Both the position numbers and the translations under genes were made by a program. Shown here piece after piece: positions 1-8,971 of a stretch of 64,000 nt of DNA. Position 1 is the stretch's first letter. Each line of letters begins with the position of its first letter. Origin of the DNA: Alcaligenaceae bacterium SAGV5 (GTDB lineage: Bacteria; Pseudomonadota; Gammaproteobacteria; Burkholderiales; Burkholderiaceae_B); assembly GCA_009360345.1 (NCBI GenBank), contig SPDP01000001.1:2356001-2420000 (forward strand), given 5' to 3'. The notes beneath the pieces are model-generated. The model saw only the letters and a list, made by a program, of their open reading frames with translations. It did not search any database and had not been told where the DNA came from.

Positions 1-1
1 C

Positions 2-280
2 CGGCGCATCGTGCTCAACCTGGGCCATCCGGAAGCGCAGAAGGAAGCCGTGCGGCGCGACCTGGGCGTGTGCTTCTTCTCCAAGACCGCGGTGGAACGC
101 GACCTGGCGCGCGGCGAGCTGCGCTGCGTACGGACGCCCGGCCTCGCGCTCACGCTGCCGCTTTACCTGGCCAGCCGCGAGGACAAGGAATTCTCCGCCT
201 TCCAACTGGCCCTGAAGCGGCACATCGAAGAAGCCCGGCCGCCAGGACTCAAGCCTTTTCAGGGCAAACCTGAACCTTGA
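2..280 (+). CDS. LysR-type regulator, C-terminal fragment (cut by window edge)
   Basis: The frame is open from the first bases and ends at TGA 278-280. It reads as the last ~90 residues of a LysR effector-binding domain: a HPEA segment, then LGVCFFSKTAVERDL and a GEL..V..PGL strand, then a LYL.SREDKEFS stretch, the usual end of these domains. The DNA-binding half lies outside the window. The next gene (a cupin) is on the same strand after a 124-base AT-rich gap with its own regulatory look, so the two are probably separate units. The family is clear; the target is unknown. Confidence 0.8.
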   Translation, partial: RRIVLNLGHPEAQKEAVRRDLGVCFFSKTAVERDLARGELRCVRTPGLALTLPLYLASREDKEFSAFQLALKRHIEEARPPGLKPFQGKPEP

Positions 281-404
281 ATTGTTTTATATATAAGACG
301 ATGATTTATTAATGGAACGCTTATGATCTAGATCAAGGCCCCGGCCGGCCGCCGTTCCTAGACTGGCAGCTCTGTTTCCCACCATGCCGCAAGCAGGAGC
401 TGCC
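281..404 (+). promoter_or_regulatory. AT-rich intergenic region with 12-bp perfect palindrome
   Basis: This gap between the LysR fragment and the cupin gene has a strongly AT-rich stretch (about 281-330) in otherwise GC-rich DNA. The perfect palindrome TGATCTAGATCA sits at 324-335. It is a plausible promoter/operator zone for the cupin gene; I cannot name the regulator. The ribosome-binding site AGGAG (395-399) lies before the ATG at 405. Confidence 0.4.
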
Positions 405-950
405 ATGAACGATCCCGTCGATACCCTGATCGATGCCGCCAAACCCACCCTCCGGCGCCCCGAGGGCATGAGCTTCGGCGACTGGATGAACTCGCGCTGT
501 GTTCAGCGCTCCACCCGCCAGTACGACTGGAACGCGCTGAAGTTCCAGGCCGACTACGACCCCAAGTACGGCCGCGCCCAGATGCGCTACCTCGGCACCG
601 GCGCCACCGGCGTCGCCAGCGATTCCAATACCGTGCCGGCGGTGCACTTCACCTTCTCGACCATGATCATCCCCGCCGGCCACGTCGGCCCGCTGCATCT
701 GCACGAGGACACCGAGGAAGTCTTCTTCGTGCTGCGCGGCAAGGTCCGCATCATGTGCGAATCGAAGGAAGGCGAATACTGGGAGATCGAGGCCGGCGAA
801 CGCGACCTGATCTCGGTCCCGCCCGGCGTCTACCGGGGCGAGGTCAACATCGGCGACGAAGAGGCGCTGATGTGCGTGATGCTGGGTTCGCCCAAGCCGC
901 AGACGCCGACCTACAAGCCGGACGATCCCCTGTCGCGGGTCAAGCGCTGA
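405..950 (+). CDS. Cupin-domain protein
   Basis: A 181-residue protein with a single cupin_2 barrel in its second half. Visible metal-site elements are HLHEDTEEVFFVLRG (two His and a Glu of cupin motif 1) and the PPGVYRG loop in motif 2, where the usual His is replaced. The ATG at 405 has AGGAG eight bases upstream; an in-frame ATG at 384 has no such site. The gene stands alone on the plus strand and converges with the LysR gene ending at 962. Such cupins are often dioxygenases, isomerases or ligand-binding proteins; nothing here fixes the substrate. Confidence 0.75.
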   Translation: MNDPVDTLIDAAKPTLRRPEGMSFGDWMNSRCVQRSTRQYDWNALKFQADYDPKYGRAQMRYLGTGATGVASDSNTVPAVHFTFSTMIIPAGHVGPLHLHEDTEEVFFVLRGKVRIMCESKEGEYWEIEAGERDLISVPPGVYRGEVNIGDEEALMCVMLGSPKPQTPTYKPDDPLSRVKR

Positions 951-961
951 GGACCGCGCCG

Positions 962-1873
962 TCAGCCTGGCGCCAGGCCTCCCGCCCACTCCAGGAAGGC
1001 CTTGACCGCGGGCTTGCGATAGGCCCGCTCGGTACACACCGCGTAGTAGTCCAGGCCGTCGCACGTCTCCCAGGACGTGGGGCGCGCCAGGCGGCCGGCC
1101 GCCTCGGCGTCGGCGACCAGCGAGGAACGGCTGACGGCCACGCCCAGCGACGCCTCCGCGGCCGCGAGCATGGAAGCCGAGTCGTTGAAATCGATGCGCA
1201 GGTCGCCCGGCGGGAGGCCGTCCAGCCCCTCCGCCCGCGGCGATGCGTCGTCGCGTTCGATATTGCGCAGCCATGGCACGCGCGGGCGCGCCGCGGGGTC
1301 GCGCAATTGTTCGCGGATCGCCGGCGCGCACACCGGCACGATGCGGTCCCGCGTCAGCCGCAGCGCGCGGCAGTCCAGCCAGTCCCCCGCGCCCAGCCGG
1401 ATCGAGACGTCCACCCCCGAACTGGCGATGTCCGCGAAGTAGCGGTGGATATCCAGGCTCAGGTGGATGTGCGGATGGGCCTCGGTGAAACCTGCCAGGC
1501 GGGGGATCAGGACACGCAGCGCGAAGCTGCGCGCCACCGACAGCACCAGGGTCTGGCGCTCGGCCCGCAGCGTGAGCCGGCCTATCCCCGCGCCCAGCGT
1601 CTCGAAGCCGCGCCGGGTGAAGTCATACAGCAGTTCCCCCTCTTGCGTGAAGCGCAGCCCGCGGGCATGGCGCTCGAACAGGCGCACGCCCAGGTGGTCT
1701 TCGAGCGCGCGGATCTGGCGGCTGAGGGCGCCCTGCGTGATGCCGAGCTCCTCGGCCGCCCGCACCAGATTCAGGTGACGTGCCGAGACATCGAAGGCCA
1801 GCATGAGCCGCGTCGACGGCAACCTCGCGAGCAGCGAGGACGACGCGGGCGGCAAGGCGGGGGCGGTGGCCAT
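962..1873 (-). CDS. LysR-family transcriptional regulator
   Basis: A 303-residue LysR protein. The N-terminal winged helix-turn-helix (about residues 25-85) shows AAEELGITQGALSRQIRALE followed by LGVRLFER, the family signature. The rest is a periplasmic-binding-like effector domain of the GcvA/AmpR type. Its ATG overlaps the stop codon of the upstream Bug gene (ATGA at 1870-1873), so the two are translationally coupled. This is unusual, since LysR genes are more often divergent from their target. It probably controls the Bug gene or the nearby hyuAB genes; the effector is unknown. Confidence 0.85.
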   Translation of the reverse strand: MATAPALPPASSSLLARLPSTRLMLAFDVSARHLNLVRAAEELGITQGALSRQIRALEDHLGVRLFERHARGLRFTQEGELLYDFTRRGFETLGAGIGRLTLRAERQTLVLSVARSFALRVLIPRLAGFTEAHPHIHLSLDIHRYFADIASSGVDVSIRLGAGDWLDCRALRLTRDRIVPVCAPAIREQLRDPAARPRVPWLRNIERDDASPRAEGLDGLPPGDLRIDFNDSASMLAAAEASLGVAVSRSSLVADAEAAGRLARPTSWETCDGLDYYAVCTERAYRKPAVKAFLEWAGGLAPG

Positions 1874-2865
1874 CAGTGCAGCCGGATGTCGGCTTCCTTC
1901 AGCAAAGTCTTGTATTTGGCGATCTCGCGGCCGACGAACTCCTTGGCCTGGGCCGGGGTCGTCTGCATCGGCACGCCCGCGGTGTCCATGAGCTTCTTGG
2001 CGATATCCGGCTGCTGCATCGCTTGCTGGACCAGGGCATTGACCTTCTGGATCACTGGCTCGGGCGTCCCGCTGGCGGCGAACATGCCGAACCAGCTTTC
2101 GACGTTGAACGACGACACCTCGGGCGCTTCGCGGATGGTCGGCACCTGCGGCAGCGGCGGATAGCGTTCGGGCAGCGCCATGCCCAGCATCTTCAGTTCG
2201 CCCCGGTCGACGAAACCGCGGATCGAGCCCGGGCTGGCGTAGGTCATGGTCACCCGCCCCGTCGCCACCTCCATCGCGGCCTGGGGCGCGCCGCTGTAGG
2301 GCACGTGCCGGGCCTCGATGCCGGCCATTTTGTTGAACACCTCGCCGGTCACGTGCTGGATGGTGCCCACGCCGCTCGAGGAAAAGGTCAGTTCGCCCGG
2401 ATGCTTGCGGGCGTAGGCAATCAGCTCGGAAACGCTGTTCGCCGGAAAATCCCGCTTCACGACCAGCACGTTGGGCGCGGTGGTAACCATGCTGACGGGC
2501 GTCAGGTCCCGGCTGGTGTCGTAGTCGACTTCCTTGTTGATGACGGGATTGATCACGATCTCGCCCGCGGCACAGACCAGGAAGGTATAGCCATCGGCGG
2601 GAAAACCCAGCACGTGCTTGATGGCGATGATGCCCCCCGCGCCCGGCTTGTTCTCGACCACGACCTGCTGGCCCAGTTGCTCGGACACGTAGCGTCCGAT
2701 CATGCGCGCGGCCACGTCCACCGCGCCGCCGGCGGCATAGGGAACGACAAAGCGCAGCGGCCGGGTGGGATAGGCGTCCGCCGCCACCGAGGGGAAGGCC
2801 GCCAGCGCGATGGCCATGGCCGGCAGCCACCGCGCCAGCCGGTAAACAGTCTTGATCGGATACAT
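1873..2865 (-). CDS. Bug-family (TctC) periplasmic solute receptor
   Basis: A 330-residue protein with a cleavable signal peptide (hydrophobic LPAMAIALAAFPSVAADA) followed by the family start YPTRPLRFVVPYAAGG. Later family landmarks are VVENKPGAGG and the PYSGAPQ segment. Bug proteins capture small carboxylates or amides in the periplasm; the matching TctA/TctB membrane subunits are not in this window. AAGGAATCC precedes the chosen ATG; a longer frame start at 2919 lacks a comparable site. The gene overlaps the LysR gene downstream by ATGA. Confidence 0.88.
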   Translation of the reverse strand: MYPIKTVYRLARWLPAMAIALAAFPSVAADAYPTRPLRFVVPYAAGGAVDVAARMIGRYVSEQLGQQVVVENKPGAGGIIAIKHVLGFPADGYTFLVCAAGEIVINPVINKEVDYDTSRDLTPVSMVTTAPNVLVVKRDFPANSVSELIAYARKHPGELTFSSSGVGTIQHVTGEVFNKMAGIEARHVPYSGAPQAAMEVATGRVTMTYASPGSIRGFVDRGELKMLGMALPERYPPLPQVPTIREAPEVSSFNVESWFGMFAASGTPEPVIQKVNALVQQAMQQPDIAKKLMDTAGVPMQTTPAQAKEFVGREIAKYKTLLKEADIRLH

Positions 2866-2950
2866 GAGGATTCCTTTGCTTTGTATGTCTATTGGAAAAG
2901 CTCGCGGCAACCGCCGCACTGCCTGACAGTGTCTCCCTGCTCTTCGATAC

Positions 2951-2979
2951 GCGGCGGGGCCTCCTGGAGGCCCCGCCGC
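2951..2979 (-). terminator. Strong palindromic hairpin after hyuB
   Basis: A 14-base stem (2951-2964 with 2966-2979, GC-rich, one central unpaired base) lies seven bases past the hyuB stop codon. No T-run follows on the minus strand, so it is either an imperfect intrinsic terminator or an mRNA-stabilising hairpin separating hyuB from the Bug-LysR pair. Confidence 0.5.
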
Positions 2980-2985
2980 GCCAAC

Positions 2986-4566
2986 TCACGCGGGCGTCCC
3001 GTAGCCTCCCGCTCCCGGCGTGCACACCCGCAGGACGTCGTTCCTGCGCAGCCGGATCTCCGCCGCCGCCGACGGCAGGCGCCGCTCTCCGGGCGTACCC
3101 GGATTCAGGATGAATTCCCCCAGCGCGCCGTCGGCCCCGCCGGCCATGCCGGCGGCCGGTACGTTCTGGCGCTCGGACGACAGGCTCAGCACCGTATCGT
3201 CGCCCAAGGCGCGGTAGTCGCGCACCACGCCGTGGCCGCCGCGGTGGTGTCCCGCGCCGCCGGAATCTCTGCGCAGCGCATAGCGTTCGATCAAGAACGG
3301 ATAGGCGTGCTCCAGCGCCTCGACCGGCAGGTTGGAAGAACCCGAGGCATGCACCCGCACGGCATCGACGCCGGGCTGGTAGGCCCGCGCGCCCATGGCG
3401 CCGGCAATCGTCTCGTAGTTCACGTAATAACCGCCCGTGCGCGGGTCGGTCCCGGCCAGCACGATCAACTGGTGCGGCCCGCAACCGGCCAGGGCCCGGT
3501 CGGGAATGGCCTGCGACAGCGCGGCCGCGATCGCATCGCCCAGCACGGCGCAGGAAATCGAACGGGCGCCCACCGCCGCGGGCGAAACCGGCCCGACCAC
3601 CGAGCCGGACGGAGCACTGATGTCCATGGTGCGGAAATAGCCCGAGTTGGCGGGCACGTCGGGATCCAGCAAGCTCTTGACCACCGTGTACACCGTGGCG
3701 ACCAGCGCCCGCAGCGGGATATTGCGCGCCGCCGCCAGTTGCGGCGCGGAGCCGGCGAAATCGAAGTTCAGCTTGCCGTCACCCACGGTCAGGACCAGAC
3801 GTATCGCGGCCTTTTCTCCCGCCTCCACGCCATCCAGGTATTCGCAGGCTTCATAGCGGCCCGGCGGAACCTTGGCGATGGCGGCGGCAAAGCGCCGCTC
3901 GGTGAAGTCCAGGTAGGCGGCCATGATGGCCTGGGTCTGCGCCACGCCGTAGCGCTCGAACAGCGTCTGCACGCTGCGCTGGCCGACCGTGTTGGCGGCG
4001 ATCTGGGCGCGCAGGTCGCCCGCCCGTTCGTCGGGCGTGCGCGAGTTCAGCATCAGGATGTCGAACACGTCCCGGTTGACCTGGCCCGCGCTGACGATGC
4101 GCACCGGCGGAATGCGCAGTCCTTCCTGGAAGATGGACTGGCAGACCGCGGCCTCGGAACCCGGCACCATGCCGCCCACGTCCGCGTGATGGGCGATGCA
4201 GGCCACATAGGCCACGATCTCCCCGTCGATGAAGACGGGCGAAATGACGTTGATGTCGGGCAGGTGCGAACCGCCGCCGTTGTAGGGATCGTTGGCCAGG
4301 AACATGTCGCCCGGCCGGATCTCCTGCCGGGGAAACCGTTCGAGCACGGCCTGTACCACGCCCACCATCGAGCCCAGGTGGATCGGCACGCGCTGGGGCA
4401 GCGCCACGACATTGCCGAGATGGTCGAACACCGCGGTCGAACAATCGCCGCGCTCCTTGATGTTGGGAGAGAACGCGGTGCGCATCAGCGCCGCGCTCAT
4501 TTCCTCGGTCACGCCCAGCAGATAGCGGGCGACGACCTCGGCACGGATGGGGTCGACGGGAGTCAT
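2986..4566 (-). CDS. hyuB: Hydantoinase B/oxoprolinase family, HyuB-type subunit
   Basis: A 526-residue protein matching the whole HyuB domain: DPIRAEVVARYLLGVTEEM at the start, FSPNIKERGDCSTAVFD, FLANDPYNGGGSHLPDI, HHADVGGM and the C-terminal GGAGHHRGGHGVVRDYR. These subunits work with HyuA in ATP-dependent opening of cyclic amides (5-oxoproline, hydantoins) or carboxylation of ketones such as acetone and acetophenone. Its ATG overlaps the hyuA stop (ATGA), so a HyuA-HyuB complex is expected. No third small carboxylase subunit is present, which favours an oxoprolinase/hydantoinase role. The exact substrate is unknown. Confidence 0.88.
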   Translation of the reverse strand: MTPVDPIRAEVVARYLLGVTEEMSAALMRTAFSPNIKERGDCSTAVFDHLGNVVALPQRVPIHLGSMVGVVQAVLERFPRQEIRPGDMFLANDPYNGGGSHLPDINVISPVFIDGEIVAYVACIAHHADVGGMVPGSEAAVCQSIFQEGLRIPPVRIVSAGQVNRDVFDILMLNSRTPDERAGDLRAQIAANTVGQRSVQTLFERYGVAQTQAIMAAYLDFTERRFAAAIAKVPPGRYEACEYLDGVEAGEKAAIRLVLTVGDGKLNFDFAGSAPQLAAARNIPLRALVATVYTVVKSLLDPDVPANSGYFRTMDISAPSGSVVGPVSPAAVGARSISCAVLGDAIAAALSQAIPDRALAGCGPHQLIVLAGTDPRTGGYYVNYETIAGAMGARAYQPGVDAVRVHASGSSNLPVEALEHAYPFLIERYALRRDSGGAGHHRGGHGVVRDYRALGDDTVLSLSSERQNVPAAGMAGGADGALGEFILNPGTPGERRLPSAAAEIRLRRNDVLRVCTPGAGGYGTPA

Positions 4567-6656
4567 CAATGGGCTTCCTTGCCCGGCGCGCCGGGCGTGA
4601 GATCGATGTGCAGGCTGCCGTCCGCGCCGACGCGGGTCGACGAGCCGGGCGGAATGACCGTGGTGGTATCCATCTGCTCGACGATGGCGGGCCCGTCCAG
4701 GCAGGCGCCTGCCAGCAGGTCGTCCCGCTGCAGCACGGGCGTGTCGACGAAACCGGTCGCGGCGAACCATACGCGGCGCGTGGGCGCCCCGGCGACGGGA
4801 TCGGTCCGCGCGTCCTGCCGGGCGATGGCCGCGGCCTCCAGGCGCTCGCGGGCGATGACGACCGACACGCGCAGGTTGACCACCTCCACGCCCTGGGTGC
4901 GCATGTCGTAGCCGTACAGATCGGCATGGCGGGCGTGATAGGCGTCGATGGCCAGCGCCAGCGCGGTGGCGTCGAGCTCGCCCGCGGCGATGTCCAGGAT
5001 CAGTTCCGCGTTCTGGCCCAGATAGCGCAGATCGAGTTGCCAGTGCCGCGCGACGCCTCCGGCATCAAGGCCGACCCCCTCGGAGGCCAGCCAGTCGTCC
5101 GCGCGGCGCGCCAGCTCGCGCAGGCCCGCGTTCAGTAGCGGCAGCCGGTCGGGCATGGCCGGAACCAGGCGGGTCAGGGAAAAATCGCCCTGCCGGTCCG
5201 ACTGGAGCAGGCCCTGCGCCGACATGAGCCCGGGCCGCGGCGGAACGATGACGTGGCGCATGCCCGCCATCGTGGCGACATCGGCCGCATGCAGGGGACC
5301 CGCGCCGCCGAAGGCGACCAGCGCGTAGTCGCGCGGGTCTTCGCCCTGCTCGACGGAAATCACGCGCACCGCGCCCGTCATGTTGGCGTTGGCGATCTCC
5401 AGTATGCCGATCGCGACCTCCTCCGCGCCACGGCCCATGGCGGTGGCGACCTCGTCGCGGATGGCCCGGGCCGCCAGTTCCGGGTGCATGGACATGCGCC
5501 CGCCCAGCAGCGCGACCGGGCTCAGCCGGCCCAGCAGCACGTTGGCATCCGTGACCGTGGGCCTGGTGCCGCCGCGCCCATACGAGGCCGGGCCGGGATA
5601 GGCGCTGGCGCTCTTGGGCCCGACCTTGAGCAGCCCGCCCGCGTCCAGCCAGGCCAGGCTGCCGCCTCCCGCGCCTATGGTGTGGATGTCCAGGGTACGG
5701 GTGCGCACGGGAAAGCCCCCCATGTCGCGCTCGCTCTTCATGGCCGGCCGGCCATCGCGGATCAGGCAGACGTCGGTACTCGTGCCCCCCATGTCGAAGG
5801 TGATGAGGTTGCGCACGCCGCAGGCCTCGCCCAGCGCCGCGGTGCTGACGACCCCCCCCGCCGGGCCCGAGAAGAAAGTGTTGATGGGACGCTGCCGCAC
5901 GGTCTGGGTGGTGACCGCGCCGCCGTTCGATTGCATGACGTGGGGACTCGACCGCACGCCCAGGTCCCGCACGCCCATCTCGAAGCGTTGCAGGTAATCG
6001 TCCATCACCGGCATCAGGCTGGCGTTGACGACCGTGGTGATGAAACGCTCGTACTCGCGGAACTCGGGCAGCACTTCGGACGAGACACTGACATAGGCCT
6101 CGGGCCAGTGCCGCGCCACCAGTTGGCGCGCGCGCTCCTCGTGCGCCGCGTTCTGGTAGGCATGCAGGAAGCAGATGGCGACCGTCTGCACGCCGCGCCC
6201 GCGCAACGCGTTCAGCGCGCCCAGCACGTCCTCGTCGCGCAGCGGCGTGACGACCTCGCCGTCGGCGGCGATGCGTTCGGCCACTTCGGCGCGGCAATCG
6301 TCGGGCACCGGGGGCATGGGCTTGGGCACGTCCAGGTTGAAATAGTGGGGACGGCGCTGCCGCGCGAGGCTCAGCACGTCGCCGAACCCCTGCGTGGTGA
6401 TCAACCCCGTCCGCGCCCACTGCCCTTCCAGCACCGCGTTGGTCGCCAGCGTGGTGCCGAGCACCAGGAACCCGACCTGCGCGGGATCGACCGCCGCCAG
6501 ACTCATGATCTCGGCGATGCCGTTCAATATCCCCTGCGCGGGGTCCGCCGTCAGCGTGGGCACCTTGTGGTAGTGCCAGCGGCCGCCGCGCGTATCGCCC
6601 AACACCAGGTCGGTGAATGTGCCGCCCGTGTCGATGCCTATCCAGTATTCGCTCAT
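4566..6656 (-). CDS. hyuA: Hydantoinase A/oxoprolinase family, HyuA-type subunit
   Basis: A 696-residue HyuA protein. The N-terminal actin-like ATPase signature IGIDTGGTFTDLVLG lies at residues 6-20, followed by VLGTTLATNAVLEG. A second ATPase segment is NLITFDMGGTSTDVCLI, and VAFGGAGPLHA lies in the C-terminal half. It is full length. GAGGAAGG immediately precedes the ATG. It is the first gene of a hyuA-hyuB unit divergent from a LysR gene at 6761, its likely regulator. The acting partner is HyuB; the product would be a linear carboxylate or amino acid derivative. Confidence 0.9.
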   Translation of the reverse strand: MSEYWIGIDTGGTFTDLVLGDTRGGRWHYHKVPTLTADPAQGILNGIAEIMSLAAVDPAQVGFLVLGTTLATNAVLEGQWARTGLITTQGFGDVLSLARQRRPHYFNLDVPKPMPPVPDDCRAEVAERIAADGEVVTPLRDEDVLGALNALRGRGVQTVAICFLHAYQNAAHEERARQLVARHWPEAYVSVSSEVLPEFREYERFITTVVNASLMPVMDDYLQRFEMGVRDLGVRSSPHVMQSNGGAVTTQTVRQRPINTFFSGPAGGVVSTAALGEACGVRNLITFDMGGTSTDVCLIRDGRPAMKSERDMGGFPVRTRTLDIHTIGAGGGSLAWLDAGGLLKVGPKSASAYPGPASYGRGGTRPTVTDANVLLGRLSPVALLGGRMSMHPELAARAIRDEVATAMGRGAEEVAIGILEIANANMTGAVRVISVEQGEDPRDYALVAFGGAGPLHAADVATMAGMRHVIVPPRPGLMSAQGLLQSDRQGDFSLTRLVPAMPDRLPLLNAGLRELARRADDWLASEGVGLDAGGVARHWQLDLRYLGQNAELILDIAAGELDATALALAIDAYHARHADLYGYDMRTQGVEVVNLRVSVVIARERLEAAAIARQDARTDPVAGAPTRRVWFAATGFVDTPVLQRDDLLAGACLDGPAIVEQMDTTTVIPPGSSTRVGADGSLHIDLTPGAPGKEAH

Positions 6657-6760
6657 TCCTTCCTCGGCAAGGACCGCGGATCGGTCCTGTCGGCAGGACT
6701 ATGAGCTTGCTAGACTGTTACGACAATTGGATATTTATTTACCATTCATAGGCGATACGT

Positions 6761-7690
6761 ATGAATTTCAAGCTGCGGCAACTCGAAGGTTTCGTGGCCG
6801 CCGCGGAGACCGGCGCGTTCAGCAAGGCCGCGGACCGGCTGGCCATGACCCAGCCCGCCTTCTCGCAACTCATACGCGAACTCGAGGCCATGGTGGGCGT
6901 GCGCCTGTTCGAGCGAACCACGCGGCGCATGGAGCTGACCGAAGGCGGGCGCCTGCTGCTGGCGCAGGTCAAGCGCCCGCTGGACGACCTGCAGCACGCC
7001 TATGCCAACCTGCGCGAGCTGGCCGGCGGCGAAAGCGGGACCGTGACCTTCGCCGTCCTGCCTTCGTCGGCATTCGGCCTCGGAACCCGCGCGATCGCCC
7101 AGTTGCGCGAGCGCTTTCCCAAAGTCCAGGTACGCCAGATCGAGGACCAGAACGACCTCCTGATCGACAAGGTGCTCCAGCGCGAAGTGGAGTTCGGCCT
7201 GGGCATGTATTCGCACGAGATTCCGGCGCTGCGGTTCGACTTCATGTTCACCGACGAACTGGTCGCCATCCTGCCCGCCGGCCATGCCCGCGCGCGCGCC
7301 CGCCAGATCGGCTGGCCCGAGCTTGCCGCGATGCCGCTGGTGCTGCTGCCCGCGCCATCCAGCGTCAGGCGGCTGGTCGATGCGGGACTGGCGCAGGCCG
7401 GCAGCCATCGCGCGCCGGCCTTCGAGGTGGTGAACATGGTCACGGCCCTGAGCATGGTGCGCGAAGGCCTGGGCGTGACCGTGCTGCCCCGCGTCGGCCT
7501 GGAAGCCATGAACCTGGCCGGACTGGTGCACCGGCCCATCGGCCCGCCCAGGCCCCAGCGGCAGATGGGCATCCTGCGCCGGGTGGACCGCCCCCTGTCG
7601 GCCGCCGCCGAGACGCTGATCGGTTTCCTGCACGGGCAGGCCGGAGAGGTCGCCCGCACCGCGGCGCGCGGCCAACGCGGTATGTCCTGA
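6761..7690 (+). CDS. LysR-family regulator divergent from hyuAB
   Basis: A 309-residue LysR protein. It opens MNFKLRQLEGFVAAAETGAF with the helix-turn-helix AADRLAMTQPAFSQLIRELE and the VRLFERTTRRMELT wing. The effector domain is complete and includes VTVLPRVGLEAMN. The 104-base AT-rich gap to hyuA (6657-6760) is the natural site for a shared LysR-controlled promoter. Divergence from hyuA and absence of any other upstream target point to regulation of hyuAB (inferred). Confidence 0.88.
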   Translation: MNFKLRQLEGFVAAAETGAFSKAADRLAMTQPAFSQLIRELEAMVGVRLFERTTRRMELTEGGRLLLAQVKRPLDDLQHAYANLRELAGGESGTVTFAVLPSSAFGLGTRAIAQLRERFPKVQVRQIEDQNDLLIDKVLQREVEFGLGMYSHEIPALRFDFMFTDELVAILPAGHARARARQIGWPELAAMPLVLLPAPSSVRRLVDAGLAQAGSHRAPAFEVVNMVTALSMVREGLGVTVLPRVGLEAMNLAGLVHRPIGPPRPQRQMGILRRVDRPLSAAAETLIGFLHGQAGEVARTAARGQRGMS

Positions 7691-7780
7691 GGTCATAGCT
7701 CGCGCACCGAAAAATCGATAGGCGCGCAAAGTCGCGCTGACTATGCTGCCGGACATTCCCCGCATTTGTCCGAGCCCGCC

Positions 7781-8971
7781 ATGACAACCGTTACCGACAT
7801 GTCCCCCTTTGCCGCCCTGCGCGCCCGCTTCCCCGGCACCGCCCAGCGCGCCCACCTGGACGTGGCCAGCCGCAGCCTGATTCCCGCCAGCAGCCTGGAG
7901 ATCGCCCAGGCCCACTTGCTCGAACGCGTGAACGGCGTCATCGACAAGGACCGCTACTTCAGCTTGGTCGAGACGGTGCGCCAGTCCTTCGCGCGCCTGG
8001 TCAACGCCGATCCGATCGAGATCGCCATGACCAAGAACGTATCCGAAGGCCTGAACATCGTCGCGGCCTCCATCGACTGGCGGCCCGGGGATGAAGTCAT
8101 CCTGTGCTCCGACATCGAACACCCCAACAACCTCTATACCTGGCGCAACCAGGAACGGCTGGGCGTGGTGGTGCGCGACCTGTCGTCGCCCGACGGACTG
8201 TTCCCGCTGCAGGCCGCGCTCGATCGGCTGGGCGAGGGATCGCGCGTGCGCGTGGTGACCGTGTCCGCCACCTCGTTCAAGCCGGGGCTGCGCACCGATC
8301 TGCATGCGCTCGGCCGGGCCTGCCGCGCCGCCGGCGCGCATCTGGTGGTGGATGCGGCGCAGGCGGCCGGGATCACGCACCTGGACGTCGAGGCCATGGG
8401 CATCGACGCGCTGGCGGCCAGCACGCAAAAGGGACTGTGCTCGCTGTACGGCATGGGGCTGCTGTATGTGCGCCGCGCTTTTGCCGAGTCGTTGACGCCG
8501 CCCTACCTGGCGCGCTTCGGCGTCACCATCGCCGCGACCCACGAAGCCGATTACGACAAGGGCCCCATCCACTACAAGGCCGGCGCCCAGCGCTTCGATG
8601 TGGGCAACTACAACTTCCTGGCGTCGGCGCTCGTGGCCGATACCCTGTCCATGTTGCTGGCGTGCGGCACGCCCGCGATCGACCGACACGTCACGGCATT
8701 GGCCACCTCGCTCGCCGACGGCCTGGCCGAGCGCGGCTGCGGCGTGGTGCGGCCCGCGGGGGCCATCATGGCCAACATGGTGTGCCTGCGCATCCCCGGC
8801 GGCGGTCCCGCGTCGGCCGAACTGCAACGCCATCTCCAGGAGCACCGGGTACAGGCCGCCGTCCGGCGCGACCTGCTGCGATTCTCCATCCATGCCTACA
8901 ACGACCGGTCGGACATCGACCGCGCCGTGGCCGTGACCGCGCAGTGGCATGAGCGCCAGTCCCGCGCCTGA
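7781..8971 (+). CDS. Class V aminotransferase-fold PLP enzyme
   Basis: A 396-residue PLP enzyme of the cysteine desulfurase/isopenicillin-N epimerase type. The PLP lysine is Lys217 in STQKGLCSLYG, with the cofactor Asp191 in VVDAAQAAG. ATSFKPG and GDEVILCSDIEHPNN are typical of this subfamily. The ATG at 7781 is preferred over an upstream in-frame TTG (7766). It overlaps the following threonine aldolase gene by 23 bases, so both are probably made together. It lacks the usual sulfur-relay context of a desulfurase, so an amino-acid lyase or epimerase role is as likely. Confidence 0.75.
   Translation: MTTVTDMSPFAALRARFPGTAQRAHLDVASRSLIPASSLEIAQAHLLERVNGVIDKDRYFSLVETVRQSFARLVNADPIEIAMTKNVSEGLNIVAASIDWRPGDEVILCSDIEHPNNLYTWRNQERLGVVVRDLSSPDGLFPLQAALDRLGEGSRVRVVTVSATSFKPGLRTDLHALGRACRAAGAHLVVDAAQAAGITHLDVEAMGIDALAASTQKGLCSLYGMGLLYVRRAFAESLTPPYLARFGVTIAATHEADYDKGPIHYKAGAQRFDVGNYNFLASALVADTLSMLLACGTPAIDRHVTALATSLADGLAERGCGVVRPAGAIMANMVCLRIPGGGPASAELQRHLQEHRVQAAVRRDLLRFSIHAYNDRSDIDRAVAVTAQWHERQSRA

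Noticed and set aside
321..340. FNR/Crp-type operator at the palindrome TGATCTAGATCA
   Set aside because: The half-sites do not match TTGAT/ATCAA or TGTGA/TCACA spacing well; it is recorded only as a palindrome.
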